NCBI GenBank assembly: GCA_021904315.1
Contig: CM038911.1
Coordinates: forward strand, 2,358,501-2,422,500
Origin: Sphagnum magellanicum
Lineage: Eukaryota; Streptophyta; Sphagnopsida; Sphagnales; Sphagnaceae
Length of the DNA: 64,000 nt
Direction of reading: 5' to 3'
Notes under the pieces: model-generated
What the model was told of the DNA's origin: nothing
Databases searched by the model: none
What the model saw: the letters and a program-made list of their open reading frames with translations, nothing else
Part shown: positions 46,440 through 59,760 of the stretch, piece by piece
How the letters are laid out: the number at the start of each line of letters is the position of its first letter
Numbering within the stretch: the stretch's first letter is position 1
Made by a program: the position numbers and the translations under genes

Positions 46440-47150
46440 ATCCACTGGATGACCATTATTACTCAGTTGTGGATGAGCCTCAACTGAGTTAGTTAATATT
46501 TGGTCTCACCTTGGTAACCAATTCTGTAAGAAATAGGTCTCAAATATAAGTAGATAGGTAAGAAACCACTAGGTAAGTAGATGGTTTATACATAGGTATG
46601 GGGCTGTTTTTACTACCTACCTACTAATTGTGAGTTGTTAGTAGGTAGGTAGTAAAAAGAAGGCACTGAGCTAACCACTGAGCTCGGGAACTTGAACCCA
46701 ACAGAAAACTGCATCCTGACTACTTACCATCCATCCATCCTTCACAGTGTGCTGGTGGGCTGGTTCACTGTGACCATATGATGCTAAGTGGTCAGGAAAC
46801 AGTTTTCTATTGGGTTCCAGCTCCCTAGCTAACCATGGTGGTTAGCTCACTTGCTTTTTTTTTACTACCTACCCACAAACAACCCACAAGCAGGTTGTTA
46901 GTAGGTACGTAGGTAGTAAAAACAGCCCCCCACAAGCAGGTTGTTAGTAGGTACGCAGGTAGTAAAAACAGCCCTTACCTATGTGTAAAACCATCGACTC
47001 ACATTACCTAGTAGTTACCTATTTTCCTACCTATCTACTTATATATGAGACCTATTTCTTACAGAAGTAGTAACCAAGGTGAAACCAAATATTAACTCCA
47101 GTTGAGGTTCATCCACAAGTGAGTAATAACGGACATCCAGTGGATGGTGT
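46440..47150. repeat. Large inverted repeat (foldback element)
   Basis: The left arm (about 46441-46635) reads through ccactggatg, ggatgagcctcaactg, aatatttggtctcaccttgg, tctgtaagaaataggtctc and agtagataggtaagaaa. The right arm (about 46950-47150) carries the same blocks in reverse complement and reverse order. The centre includes two tandem copies of an approximately 50-bp unit (agcaggttgttagtaggtac...aaaacagccc) at about 46875-46975. The left flank near 46335-46400 repeats part of the arm again inverted. This structure is typical of foldback or MITE-type DNA elements. Confidence 0.75.
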
Positions 47151-47268
47151 GCTGGTGGGTGCTGGTTCACCGTGCCTATGCTTTACCAGTCTTATCATCG
47201 TTGTAGGTTTTTCATGGCTGGGATGGGCGGTGGTCTGCCAGTCCTAGTTTTGAAGGTTCCTTAGTACA

Positions 47269-47462
47269 GTGAAGAACAATGTGCCAACAGGTCCCAGTAG
47301 AACCCCTTACAATCTTAGAGACTATTGTGCTCTGAGACTATTGTGACAGAGCGCCCACACCAAGGCACTATCCGTGAAGAACAATGTGCCAACAGGTCCC
47401 AGTAGAACCCCCTTACTATCTTACAGACAATGTGACAGAGCGCCCACACCAAGGCACCATCC
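47269..47462. repeat. Tandem duplication, 105 and 89 bp
   Basis: gtgaagaacaatgtgccaac starts at 47269 and again at 47374, and both units end caaggcac(t/c)atcc. The second lacks 16 bp in the middle. Non-coding as far as can be seen. Confidence 0.85.
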
Positions 47463-48106
47463 ATTGCAAACGCCTTACAGCTCAATTGTCGATGAACTGC
47501 ACCTTGAGTTACCAAGTTTCCAACATGGTAACCTATCCCGGTTAACTCTCATATTTCCCCCCTCACATTACCTAGATAACTAACTACTTAAGTAAGTATC
47601 ATACGGAACTATGTAGGATTGTTTAAGTTTAGGTTATTATGTACATACATAAGTAGTCGGTAAGGCGCTTGGTGACTAGCTAATAGGTAAGTAGATGCAT
47701 TTGGATGGTTAGTAGTTAGTACATAGCTAACCAGTGTGGTTAACTATGGGACAAGAATACAAGGGAAAAAAGGTTTCCTAGGCCCCTATTCACACACACA
47801 CCAACCAAACTGGATGGAGTGTTGTTGGTGATGGTTCACCAAACCCATCTAATGGAGTGCCACCCCTGGAGCACGCACATGCACTCTCACCATGTTCCTA
47901 GGTGGAAAGGGACGAGGTCCAGTGGGATTTATGTGACCCAGCACCCACCAATAGATCATCCATTGAAATCTCAATCCATTATGACTGGGTTGTGGCTGAG
48001 TTACCATGGTTCCACCTTGGTGACCTTTCATCCTGTAAACCCTCCTACTTCCACCTAAAGGTACCTAGTTTAACTACTTAGGTAAGTGGGTAAGTACTAT
48101 AAGTAA

Positions 48107-48315
48107 TGGTGCATTCACACTTGATGTTAAGTCAGTGTTAAATGAAAATCTACATGGCATCCTAGGTGGCACCCAATGTTAAATGGGTGATAGCTTTAAG
48201 TGAATGGTTACCTTAACATAAAATGTTCATGGTAAGTAGGTGTAAGGTCTAAATGACTAGCATGGTGTTAGTGAACTCAATACTAGAGTCCCTAACACCA
48301 AGTGTGAATGCACAT
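48107..48315. mobile_element. Tourist/Harbinger-type MITE
   Basis: A 209-bp segment has terminal inverted repeats: left TGGTGCATTCACACTTGATG, right reading ATGTGCATTCACACTTGGTG in reverse complement. It is flanked on both sides by TAA (48104-48106 and 48316-48318), the 3-bp target duplication typical of PIF/Harbinger elements. It has no coding capacity. Such elements are moved by transposases like the relic at 18.6-19.1 kb, but no direct link is shown. Confidence 0.8.
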
Positions 48316-50729
48316 TAAGTAGGTCAAGAATGGTTACTATATAGGTAGGTAATGCGCTTTTGGTAGCTACTAGGTAAGTAGTAGTCACATGTGGATGGTT
48401 GTTACATATTCACTGTGGTTATGTGTTGAGTGGGTACCAAACCCCCTGAGGCAGGTATCAGACCGGTTATATATATATATATATATCTTACAGTTGGAGG
48501 TCAGGTTTTCGAAGACCTGCACTTACCTCATACCTGCCCAAAACTGGTTTTCAAATAATTCAGACCTGAGTTGCTCTTGAACTACAAAGACCCGCAACGG
48601 GTAGCTCTTTCTTTTTTTTAAATGGGGGCAGATGCCCAGACTGGATTTTTTTTTTTCCTTCAAAAGTCCAGAACCCGGCTGTTGTCTCAAAAATCAAATA
48701 CCCATCCAACAATGGTAAGTTTGTGTGCAACGTTATATATATATATATAGGAAGAAAATTGAAATGAAAAGTAGGCCTGTCTGGAATGTTATATATATGG
48801 AAAGAAAATGATGAAACCCTTGCAAGCTTCATTAAAAAAGCACCCAGCAAAGTGGTGAAAATTGGTTGTAGAAAATCTCCAGGCTGAAGGGAGTGATGGA
48901 TCATTTGGCCAGAGTAAACCAGTGTGATGTGGAATTAGGGCTGAAGCAAGTTGTGGAATGTCCACATATGTAGTGCCAGAAGTGCTTGGTTGGCATAATT
49001 CAAAGTTAAGGGAAAAGGCGGCTGTTTGTGTACACTACCATTGATGATGAGCTGGGGTGTTTTGTTTCTTTCTTTTTTGGGGGGTTGGTTTTGTTTGTTG
49101 TTGTTTATGCATGAGTGATAGGTTGATGAATTTGCGTCACTTGGTGTTGGTGTTTTGGACGAACTTTTTTCAATCATTGGCGAAAATGGATGCAATGCAA
49201 TTGGTTCTTGAGGCGCACTACAAGGATTTTCTCTAGGATATGAACCAACTACTAATGGTGTGCGGGGCAAAACTAAGTACCATGTTTTCTTTCAGAGTTA
49301 AAAAAGATGCTTATGTTTGGGTGAAGTTTTTGTCTTACATATTTAAGTGTCAAGGTTGAACCAAGGAGATGATGACATGCTCAAGTGGTGTCATGAACAG
49401 TCTTTGTAGCCATGTCTAATGGGTGAGCATGTCTAGTTGTGCAAAGCTCAGTAAGTGGTCATTCTATTGTGAGGAGTGTTAGAGTACCCATGTAATTGGG
49501 AGCTTTGGGGTTGAATTGGTTATGGGATTCTACACTGGGAAAGTATTTGGGTTTTAAGGTATTGTTTCATCCCTGTAGTGTTCTTCACCAAGGTTGTTGG
49601 AAGAAGTTTTGTATGAAGTTGTGGGAATTCTATCTACTAATGAGTGAGAAAAAGAAATCAAACAACAAATTTTGGCATTATTCTGTGTTGGTTTGTATTA
49701 TGTGATGGGCATCAGTTCTACATATTTGTGTGGGATTGGGAATGTCCAAAATTGGTGTCTATTTTCAAAGGATTTGGCCATGAAGAAACCAGTTGTGCTC
49801 AAGAGAGTGATGTTGAAATGCATTGATCCTTAGCAACCCATAGTTTTCATTGATTAGAGATTATGTAATTTAATCATGTTATTGTTTTGTGACCACATTG
49901 TAATGTGGATGGAACTTGTTGATTGTCTATTCATCTAATTAGGTGTGATTTATTCCATGCTTTCTTTTTTGTTACACTAACACCCACTAATGCACCAATG
50001 TGGATGGATGGTGCACTAATGGGTGTACCTTTTTCGTCCCTCCCTATCCATGGGCTAACCAAGGTGGCAAACTTAGGTTGACCTTTTTTTTCATTCTTTA
50101 GCTCATTTTGGTTTACCTTTTTTTCCTCACCCCCCATGCTTGCTTAGGTTTCACCTACCTACCTACCCACCTACTCACCCATTTACCTACTTATGTACCT
50201 ACACAATTAATTTCTACCAAAGCAATGATGATATAAGTCGATGAAAGAATTGCAATATACTAGGTAGGGTGTTCCACCACCCTACCTCCTACCAAACTAG
50301 CAAAAACCATGTTGTAATGACCCAACTAAAGGTATTACAACTAAACTGGATTTCTTCTTATAGGCTTATAAAACTCAACAATTAAATTATTTGGTAACAC
50401 CTATATGAAGGTTATGCAAATGAACTAGATATCTTTACTCAAGTCACATCAATCTAATGATGTAACCCTTCTCGTAATACCCTCATTAAATGTCTTCACA
50501 ATTATTAGAGTTCAAACTTGTGCCATACCCATAGCATAACTTGCAAAAAACATATATAAGTTAACTAGTCATTACATTGCCCTCATAAAAGTAATGCACA
50601 CTCACTTGATGATTTTATTGAAATGCAATAATCCCAAAGCATAATATCATATTGTAGTTGATTTCTTTTTACCATACCCTCATTAAACTAATGCATGGGC
50701 ACAACAAATTTATTGTAATACAATACAAA
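48316..50729. other. Intergenic with dispersed repeats
   Basis: Holds (AT)n tracts at about 48469-48487 and 48734-48750. Near 49979-50028 there is another copy of the cacccactaatgcaccaa word with its inverted partner (ggtgcactaatgggtg). Tandem-like 'taataccctcat' words begin at about 50280. No gene recognised. Confidence 0.4.
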
Positions 50730-51716
50730 TGACGCACTCCCAAGTCCTGGAAGGACTCAAATGTGAGTCCAAGTAGAAGATAGTGGAAGAGGGAGGAATC
50801 GAAGCACAATCCCTAGCTCACAACACTTTGAGGGGTAGAGGGGCGTGTTGGAGCTCCGGGATGGGACTAGGAAGAGTTGACAAGCTTCACTCACTCACAC
50901 GGGCCTGCACATAACCCACATAAAATGGTTAATGCATAATTGGAGCACCTTTGGTGCTAGGACAAGCCACGGGCAACACGGACACACTAGACTCACCATG
51001 GCCCGGACTTGGGGGAAGCCATGACCTTCCCCCTTATAGTATACTATGTGACTGGCCACGAAGCCCACATCCAAATGGCTTTTCTCTCCCGGGATTCCTG
51101 AATGGGAGTCCTGAAATCGCACCAGTTAGGACTCCCGCGACTTTGGAGCCCCATAACTTTGCGATTAGACCTCGGATCGAGATATGGTTTGAAGCAAAGT
51201 TGTAGCTCTCGTCGAGAGCTTTTCAACGGTATATCTCACGCCCTCTGTAGCCAAGTAAATCGGGTCGATTCCCGACTTTTTCTAGTCGGAAATCAAACTA
51301 ACAATTTGACTCTTGACCCTTCTTCTGGCCATGACTTGTGTTTCAAATGTCCAAATGAGCAATGTGATCCCATTTTAGACATCTACATTCCAAGAGCTTT
51401 CCAATGATATAAAGAACACCATAATCCATTGAGTTTTGACCCCCTGAAATCGCTCTTTGAAGTTTTGGGAGTCCACCAAAACTCCATCTCCCAAATTGGG
51501 AGTTGCCTTGGGAATGTGAGGGTTCACTCCCTCATACTCCCTCACACTTTCTTACACTCCCGGGAGTATATGATGTGACTCCCAGGCTTTTTCTTGGCTC
51601 ACACCCTTGCGACCTCTTCGCCTTGACTCCCAAGCTTCCTCTTGCTTCGCAACCTTGTAACCCCTTTGCCTTGGTTGCAAGCCCAAAGCTAGGGTTGCTT
51701 TGGGGTTGCGATAACA
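50730..51716 (-). repeat. LTR-like dispersed repeat, copy 2 (inverted)
   Basis: A 987-bp segment homologous to 16389-17295 in reverse orientation. In that orientation it starts TGTTATCGC and ends GGGAGTGCGTCA. Shared blocks run through the whole length with small indels. No clear flanking duplication was found. Confidence 0.6.
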
Positions 51717-51719
51717 AAC

Positions 51720-52960
51720 TATTTTAATCTCGTATAATTAAACAATGCAATAGCCCAAGGACACATTGGAAATAACATATCCAACTAATTTTCATATGCA
51801 TTATTGTCATCAAAGTAATGCAAATGCATTTAATTATTTTATTTCATTTACTTCATCCATGTAATACCCTATGGACACATTAACAATATAATGTCCAACC
51901 CAATTCACACATGCATTACTCCCATCAAAGTGATGCAAATGCAATGGATTATTTTGTTGTTATGCAATACCTTCGTGCCCAAAATAACATATTTCACCTC
52001 ATTTGATTCAAAAATGCAATCACTAGATTATTTAGGTCTTATGCAATACCATCATGCTTAGGTTATATTTCATTTCATCTAATTGAACAATGTTATACCC
52101 TAAGAATGTATTGGAAATAACTTATTATTTTGCAATATCTTTAGGCCTAATTATAACTATTTTATCTCATACACTTCATTCATGCAATATCCTATGGACA
52201 CGTTGACAAAATCATATCCAACCCAAATCATACATGCATTACCTTCATCAAGGTCATACAAATGCACTAAATATATTTTTTTATATGCAATACCCTCATA
52301 CATAGTGTAATATATTTCATCTCATCTAATACAACAATGCAATACTAGGACATAACACAAATATCATATCCACCCATATTCACATGTGCATTACCATCAT
52401 CAAGGTAATGCAAATCCTTTAGATGATTTTGGTGTTTTGCAATACCCTTAGGTTAATTGAAATTATTTCATCCTATATAATTCAACAATGCAATAGTTTA
52501 AAGATATATTGGAAATAACTTATGTTGACCTTATATTCAATACCCTAATATGGGTGTTAACTAATATTTAATTGTGGCCTTGCGTAAGACTAAAATTTTA
52601 AAAATCCAATCCAAATGCAATACTTTCATTTGGTCTACCCTATTCCTATTGGAGTTATGCAATATTATCATGGGTGTCTTAGGGTATTGCATGGACCCAA
52701 AAAAAATTAGAGCCTATGCAATATCCTTATGGATATATATAGTTTAGGGATAGGGTTGATGGAATATGTTTTGTGTTGTCTCGAAGGTATTACATAACAA
52801 AAGTGTAAATGCAATACCCTTCTCGTGCATACATAAACTATTTCAAAGTTCTAACTATGAAATAAAAGATTATTTTTATGATGAAGGTATTGCACAAAAA
52901 CATGCCTTTAGGCTTTAATGGAATTTGCATAAACATTTGGACTACAATTGCAATACCCTC
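51720..52960. repeat. Diverged array of 'atgcaatacc' units
   Basis: The words atgcaataccctcat, acacattggaaataacatatccaac and catcaaggtaatgcaaatgca recur at intervals of roughly 100-200 bp with much divergence. Related words in the opposite orientation (gaaggtattgcata) occur at 56750-56960. Non-coding satellite-like DNA. Confidence 0.55.
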
Positions 52961-54279
52961 ATGTATTAGCAATACATCCAATCAATTTTTTGCTCAATGC
53001 AAGATGCACACACATCACATATGGATCTTAGTAACCTTGTTTCTATACAAATAAAATTCAAACTTTTACAAGTAAATATGTTTGCATACATTCATTTTCA
53101 ATGCCAATGGGTTATATCCATGGAGGCTAAATTATTCTACAAAAATGTGACATGGAAAATTCATGGATGCCATACACATGGTACAAAATGTGTATTAGTC
53201 CAAAAATGGAATGGCAAGCTAACTACTCTCACCTTCACTCTCATTAGAACTCTTGTTAGAACTATCACTAAAAGATATCATGATAATCCATTCGCACTCT
53301 AATAGTGTGCCACTACATTCCATGCATATTGAGCATATTATTGGGCATATAATTATTGGTTTGCCAAAATTGTCTTCACCGAATCACCTATGAAGGCCTC
53401 CTTGGTGGTACCTTCAAATTCTAAAATGGACATACACACAAACCAATCAGTATAATTTGGAAATCACATGTTTGAAACACAATGAAAACTTGAAATGAAA
53501 ATTGAATGTGATGGAACTTATCGACCATGAATCATCTCCAATTCATGGTAATTCACAAACACTATGAAAAATTATGTCCATGACAATTGGACTACCCTAC
53601 AACTAGAGCTCCAAAACAACTAATATACAACTACATTACAACTATCCCATGAAAATACAATAAATTAATAAATAAAATGCCATGTTAGAAAATCAAGGAG
53701 TTGTATTATATTTGCAAATTAGTTGCAAGATGTTTATTTATACTATATAATGTATGGACTATATATACAATTGTAGTCAACTATGTTTGACTTTGTTGAC
53801 AAGTTGCATTTTAGTCGCATGTAACAATTACATCACAGCTATAATAAATTTAATTATTAATTAACAACTATTTTGCAATAAATGTACAGCCTTGAATAAC
53901 ACATATGATCACACCATGTGTATACATTTCCACTAACCAATATATATGACATTTCAACTTGTTTGCAACTATATTTCAACTTAAAATTTGAAAGTTAAAG
54001 ATTGAAATTTGGGCAGGAAACCTTTAAGTAAATGACACATGGTAGTATATCAACATATCTGCCCTTATGCATTAACAACCTTCATGCGTTTATGTTTATT
54101 ATCAAGAAATTCAATATGAACTTTTTAAAAAAAACTTTCTATTCAAACATTTTATGTATTTCCCAATCTTTTTGTGATGCAATTTTCATATCATGTGTTA
54201 TAACTAAAATTATTTTTGTTTATTTAGTTTAGAACTAAAGCTAAAAGGTTGTTATAAGTTATATTATTTATTTAAATAA
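52961..54279. other. AT-rich intergenic, no gene recognised
   Basis: Short open stretches only, such as 52997-53302, without recognisable domains. Words of the type agttgcaa and acaactat recur loosely. Confidence 0.35.
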
Positions 54280-54950
54280 CTTAAAGATTGAAGGCTTTTG
54301 TTTTTTATTTTGGAGGTTGAAGGTTCTTATTCTTGTTCTTTGAAAAGTTGAAGGTATTTTATTTTTTTCTTGAAGGTTGAAGGTTTTTTTTTAATTTTTA
54401 GAAAAATTGAAGGCTTTTATTTTTTATCTTGAGGTTGAAGGTTTTTATTCTTGCTTTTAAATAAGTTGAAAGCTTTTGTTTTTTATCTAGAGGTCGAAGG
54501 TTCTTATTCTTGTTTTTAAAGAAGTTGAAAGCTTTTGTTTTTTCTTTTGGAGGTTAAAAGTTTTTGTTCTTGCTTTTAAAGAGGTTGAAGGTTTCTATTT
54601 TTGCTTTTGAAGGTTGAAGCTTTTTGTTCTTGCTCTTAAAGAAGTTGATTTTTTTTGTTTTTGCTCTTGAAGTTTAAAGGTTCTTGCTTTAAGAAAGGTT
54701 GAAGATTTTTGCTTTTACTTTTGAATGTTGAAAGCTTTTGTTGATTCTTTTGAATATTGAAGGTTCTTGTTCATACTTTTGGATGTTGAAGGTTCTTAGT
54801 TTTACTTTTTGATGGTAAAGGTTATTACTCTTAGTCTTGAATGTTCAAAGTTCTTACTTTTGGTTTTAAATGTTGAAAATTCTTGCTCTTATTCTTGAAG
54901 ATTGAAGGTTCTTACTTTTGTTGTTTTTATGTTATAAGGCCAAACTTTCA
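54280..54950. repeat. Degenerate 'gttgaaggtt' tandem array
   Basis: More than twenty copies of a word like ttgaaggtttttgttcttgctttt, with a basic period of about 30 bp and a higher-order period near 60 bp (alternating 'aaagaagttgaag' and 'ttttgaaggttgaag'), run for about 670 bp. The plus strand is rich in T and G and very poor in C. Confidence 0.8.
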
Positions 54951-55799
54951 TTATGTTTCAATCCATCAACATCAAAATTATGTATACAAGGTAAGGTTTT
55001 TTCAAAAGTACCTAAAATTGAATTCAATTTACTTAATTATAAGCACATTATTTGATTTTATTTGCAAGTGTACAAATTATAGTTTTGTTTGTATCAATGT
55101 TCTATACATTGCATTTTAGTGACAAATAAGTTGCATGTTAATGGTAGTATAGTTGTAAACCAATTTTATTCAAGTTGAAAGGATCATTCACATATTTTTG
55201 ACATTACAATGTTATGACATGCTATTGATTTCATTTCACATGTGGAATCAAATATCATAACATGGCATGTTTCAAGCAAATAAGGTGCATTGAAAAAATT
55301 GCATGGTTCAAATTCCATTTCAACAAAAATTAAATAAAACATTCATTTATGAAACATAGTGTTTTAAATGACAATATTTGATTGTTGTGGGTCATCATTT
55401 TTATGATCTAACCTTTTGTTTAAATAAAAAAAATGTTTGTTATATATAGTTTGGGCATTATATTTAGATTTATAGTTAAATTATCTTTTGATAAAACATT
55501 TTTTAATTTTTTTGTAATGTATCCTTCAACATGGAATGTAAATGTATTTAAAATTTCAAATCCATTTCATGTTTATAAATAATGATGTCCAATGCAATAC
55601 AACATCATCTATTATAATTAAGACAACATGATAATGGTTGTGTGAAGTCTAGATAATTGCATTGTAAGTTGCAATTTAGTTGTTTAATATTATTAAAATC
55701 CACTACCATACAATTGCTTTGAAACCCAAATTTAAACACCTAATTGCAAATTAGTCACTAAATCCTTTATTTTCATTTCATCTTTAATTGTAAGCTAGT

Positions 55800-56045
55800 T
55801 GCAAAGGATAGGAACAAAATTCATTGTTCAAATGGATGAATGAAATAATAAAGGAATATATTCATCGAGTTGGTTGTTAAATAGTTGTAAATAAGTTATA
55901 AAATATATGAATATAATTCATTCATTAAATGGATGAATGAAATAATTAAAGATTATATTTGTCAAACTAATTGTAAAATAGTTATAAATAAATTGTAAAA
56001 GATATTAACATACATCATTCATTGACAAATGGATGAAATGCCATG
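55800..56045. repeat. Tandem repeat, about 98 bp unit
   Basis: aaatggatga occurs at 55831, 55927 and 56027 with similar flanks (attcattcattaaatggatg and aatagttgtaaataag-type words), giving about 2.3 copies. Confidence 0.65.
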
Positions 56046-56749
56046 TTGGCATTTTGTTCGCCATGTTGGAATGTTTGTGGAATTTGACGTGGAGATTAGT
56101 TGCAAAGAAGTTGCATATAGTTGCATGTGAGTTGCACCATACATACAATATTGTATATGACATAAAATTTCTACTGCAACTACTACAACTCATCCGATAA
56201 CACTCAAGGCTATATAAATACCATGAATTGCAAGTGTCCATTGTAATTGGAAAACCCAATTGCAACTTAGTTGTAAAACCCTATATTTTTTCATAGTGAA
56301 ATAGAATGATCTCTTTAATAAATGTAATTTGGAAGAAGTGATTCTTACCAATGTGGGCTTTGGTGTCGATTTTATTCATAATGCAATATCATTCCACAAG
56401 TGATCCCACTCACATGTAGCATGGGTCTTTACTTGAGCAATTGTTTCTTACTCATTGCATTGAAGCATAGAAAAGGGATTGCTTAAGACCTGTGCATTCA
56501 TTAATGTATGGGCGCTTAGGCTTCCCTAGTTTTGTGGAAAGACCATGCTCTTAGTGCAAACACCAAATAAAATTCATTTCAAGTTTCAACTTTGCAAATA
56601 AACCTATGCCATCTTTCTCCCAAGTCATGCCCTCTTGGCAACCCCATGTGACATGTTTGCCTTTAAACTAATAAAACAAAATTGAACAAGGGAAAAAATC
56701 AAGATATTTAGATAAATTATAAAAGAGGAAGATATTGCACTTGATGATG

Positions 56750-56960
56750 AAATATTGTATAAAGGAAATGAGGGTATTGCATGCACATCAGTGATTACTC
56801 TTAAGGTTATTACATAGGCAATGAAGGTATTGCATACATAACAATGATTAATAATAATGTTGTCATATAGATAATGATGATATTGCATATGTAATAGTGA
56901 CTACTAATAAAGTTTTTACATATGCACTAAGGGTATTACATACCAACCAATGATTATTAA
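56750..56960. repeat. Short tandem array of 'ggtattgcat' units
   Basis: agggtattgcat, aaggtattgcat, atgatattgcat and agggtattacat occur about 55-60 bp apart with tgattactaata-type spacers, about four diverged units. The orientation is opposite to the related array at 51.7-53 kb. Confidence 0.55.
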
Positions 56961-58239
56961 TAAGATTAAATGTTTGGCCACTGGGGTATTACCAAAAAAC
57001 ATTGGCCAAAAAAATCCCTGCCCACTTTCTCAATGTGAAAAAGTGAGCATGGCAATTAATTAACATAAGTTAAAAAATAATGTTAACATATGGAAAGATT
57101 GAAGACTACAAGTGCTTGCTACTCTTGCTCTTCCATTGTATGAACTTGTTGGTGTTCCTCGACTATGACAAAATCTAATTGCACTTATTCATTTGCACGA
57201 ACAAGTTTGTGTGAACCAACACCTTCATTTGTTGCACCTATTCCAACCATAGATGTCTCTATTTTAACTAGTGTTACATCTTCCATCATAAATCATGTTT
57301 AGTCATTGCTTACATGAAAATCACCTTTAACACATTGCTTGAACTTCTTGCAAATTTACATCCTATTTTTAAAATTTTAAAAAATAAGCTTCATAAAAAA
57401 ATAAGAAACTCAATCAAATCAAAATGAGGAAATCAATGAGACAAGTGTTATTAAAAATATGATATGGAAAAAAAAGAAGACAACCAACAAGAGCACCAAA
57501 ATCAAACCCATTAAAATCATCAAGATGACTAGCAAAAACTAGGATAAAACAAGTATACCTTTCGAGAGGTTACCTTTTCCCACACACACAAAAAACAAAA
57601 GCTAGTTGTATTTTGCCCCATACATGTACGTCTACTATTTTAAGGCAATAATAAATATTTTTAGTATAATAGGCAACAACAATAATAGAAACAAATTCCT
57701 CAATTAAAAACTATTTTCATTATGATTTTCATTATTAAATCTTCATCAAAGCCTTATTGAAGATTTTTAAATAATATCGAATTAATTAAAAACATTTATA
57801 TCTCAAAAATGAATTTTATATAAAAAACTCAATTTATTTAAAAATTGATTTGTTCTATTCTAATCAATTATTGCATAATCTTTCAAATCAATTTTTTAAG
57901 AATCTCATTTTAATAAGATTTGAAGGAATTGATTCTAATTATATGTATATTTATCAAACAAATTTTATTTTTAAAAAAATTCATATGAATTGTTTTTTAC
58001 ATTTTATAGTGGTATGAAACCTTGCGATACAAAAAGGCAAGTGACAACCCAAAAAAATAAAATGATATAGAAGCATGATTGAATTAATTACCCAACATTC
58101 ATATTTTAAGAAGAAACCCAACAAGTAAATGGGTAGACTTCAAAACAACCCATTAATTGAATTGAATAGGTGCACCCAAAATCTACACATTTGCATCCAT
58201 TAGTTTGGGGCAATAACAAAAGGAACAATTAAACTTAAA

Positions 58240-59140
58240 AACCAAAAAAATAATATTGAAAAAACTAGAAAAAGGGAAACCAGAAAACCAACAAGAAACA
58301 ACAAAGGTAAATACAAATTTCAAAAAATATAGAAAAAAAATCACAAAAACGAGAGAAACAACAAATTCAAAAGAAAAGAAAAAAAGAACCAGGGAAAAGA
58401 AAATTAAACCCCCAAAAAATTTATTAAAAACTCAATTAAAATAACAAGGAAAAAAGCTTGAAAAAGAACAAGAAGAAAGAAGCAAGAGAGATTTTTCTAT
58501 AAAAAAATACAGAAAAGGAAAATCAGAAATAAAACTAGAATTTTCGAGAAGTACCGAAAGCAAAACATAGAAAATATGAAATATGAAAAAAAAACTAGAA
58601 ACGCAAGGGAAAAAAATCCAGAAAAAATCCAGGGAAACAGAAATTTTTAAACCCCAGAAAAACTAGTATTAAAAAAACCAACAAACAACAAGGGGAAAAA
58701 TAATAATAATAATAATAAATGTTAAAAAGCACAGAAATTGAAAACCAGAAATATAAAAAGAAATATAAAACCAGAATTTTAAAGAAGTACGAAAAGCTAA
58801 AAACAGAAGAAAAAATAAGGGAAAAAAAACAACAAAAACAAGGGGGAAATCCCCAAAAAAAAGGAAAACAGAAATTAAAAAACCCCAGAAAACTAGTATT
58901 AAGAAAACCAACAAAAAAACAGGAATTTTTTTTTAAAAAAATGATAGAGTAAAAATTTTAAAAGGTAAAAAAAAATCAGAAATTAAAGAAAAATATATAA
59001 AACCAGAAATTTTTAAAATACACAAAAAAGGGGGAAAAAGAGGGAAAAGAAAGAAAATTCAAAATTTTAAAAATGAAAGAAAAAAAAAGAAAAAAGAAAA
59101 AAAAGAAAAAAACATAAAAGTAATTTTTTAATTTAAAAAA
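58240..59140. repeat. Strand-asymmetric A-rich array
   Basis: About 900 bp in which the plus strand is mostly A with C/G and very little T. A unit containing accccagaaaactagtatta and accaacaaacaacaaggg recurs near 58655, 58885 and, more diverged, 58410, so the period is about 230 bp. Open stretches on either strand are low-complexity products of the composition. Confidence 0.7.
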
Positions 59141-59399
59141 ACCAAATCAAAAACTCCATGCCAAGGCAGCAAACCTTTGCTGCAATTGAGAGCTCTTGAC
59201 AATAGCAACAAACCTCTACTACCATCAAATGTTTGTAAGGGTTAGGCTGCAAAAGATTGCCTTCCTCTAGTTGCTCCTCCTCTTCATCTTTCTTCTCCCC
59301 TTTTTTGTTGCTCCTGTCCTCCTCTCTCCCATGGCTCCACACACACAACTCTCAAGTTACACACACAAAGACCAAAAACAAAAAAACCAAAACACAACA

Positions 59400-59760
59400 A
59401 AACCAAAAATAAATAAATAAATAAATAAATAAAGAGATCACAAAAACCTAAAATAAAGACACAAAATAGCAAAAACAAACAAAAACAAAGAAACAAAGAA
59501 ACAAAGAGGAAGAGAAAAAACAAAGAGGTCACAAAGACCTGAAACAAAGCCACACAAAACAGAAAATAGAAATAAAAAAACAAAAATAAAAGGAAAACCA
59601 AAGAATGAAGGGAAAAATAAAAGAAAAGGTCACAAAGAAAAATAAAAATTACAAGCAAGAAAGAAAGTGGGAGGGGAAAGAGGAGGGAAGAGGCAAGTAG
59701 GAGGTAACAGGTAGGTAGGTAGGTAGGTAGGTAGGTAGGTAGGTAGGGGTTAAGTAGGAG
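59400..59760. repeat. Microsatellite cluster
   Basis: (AAAT)n at about 59407-59432, (ACAAAG)-type repeats at about 59470-59505 and about eleven GGTA units at 59710-59756. The surrounding DNA is A-rich. Confidence 0.8.

Noticed and set aside
58669..59658. Long hydrophobic minus-strand open stretches rich in Phe and Leu
   Set aside because: They result from the T-rich complement of an A-rich array (ttt and ctt codons), not from a membrane protein gene.
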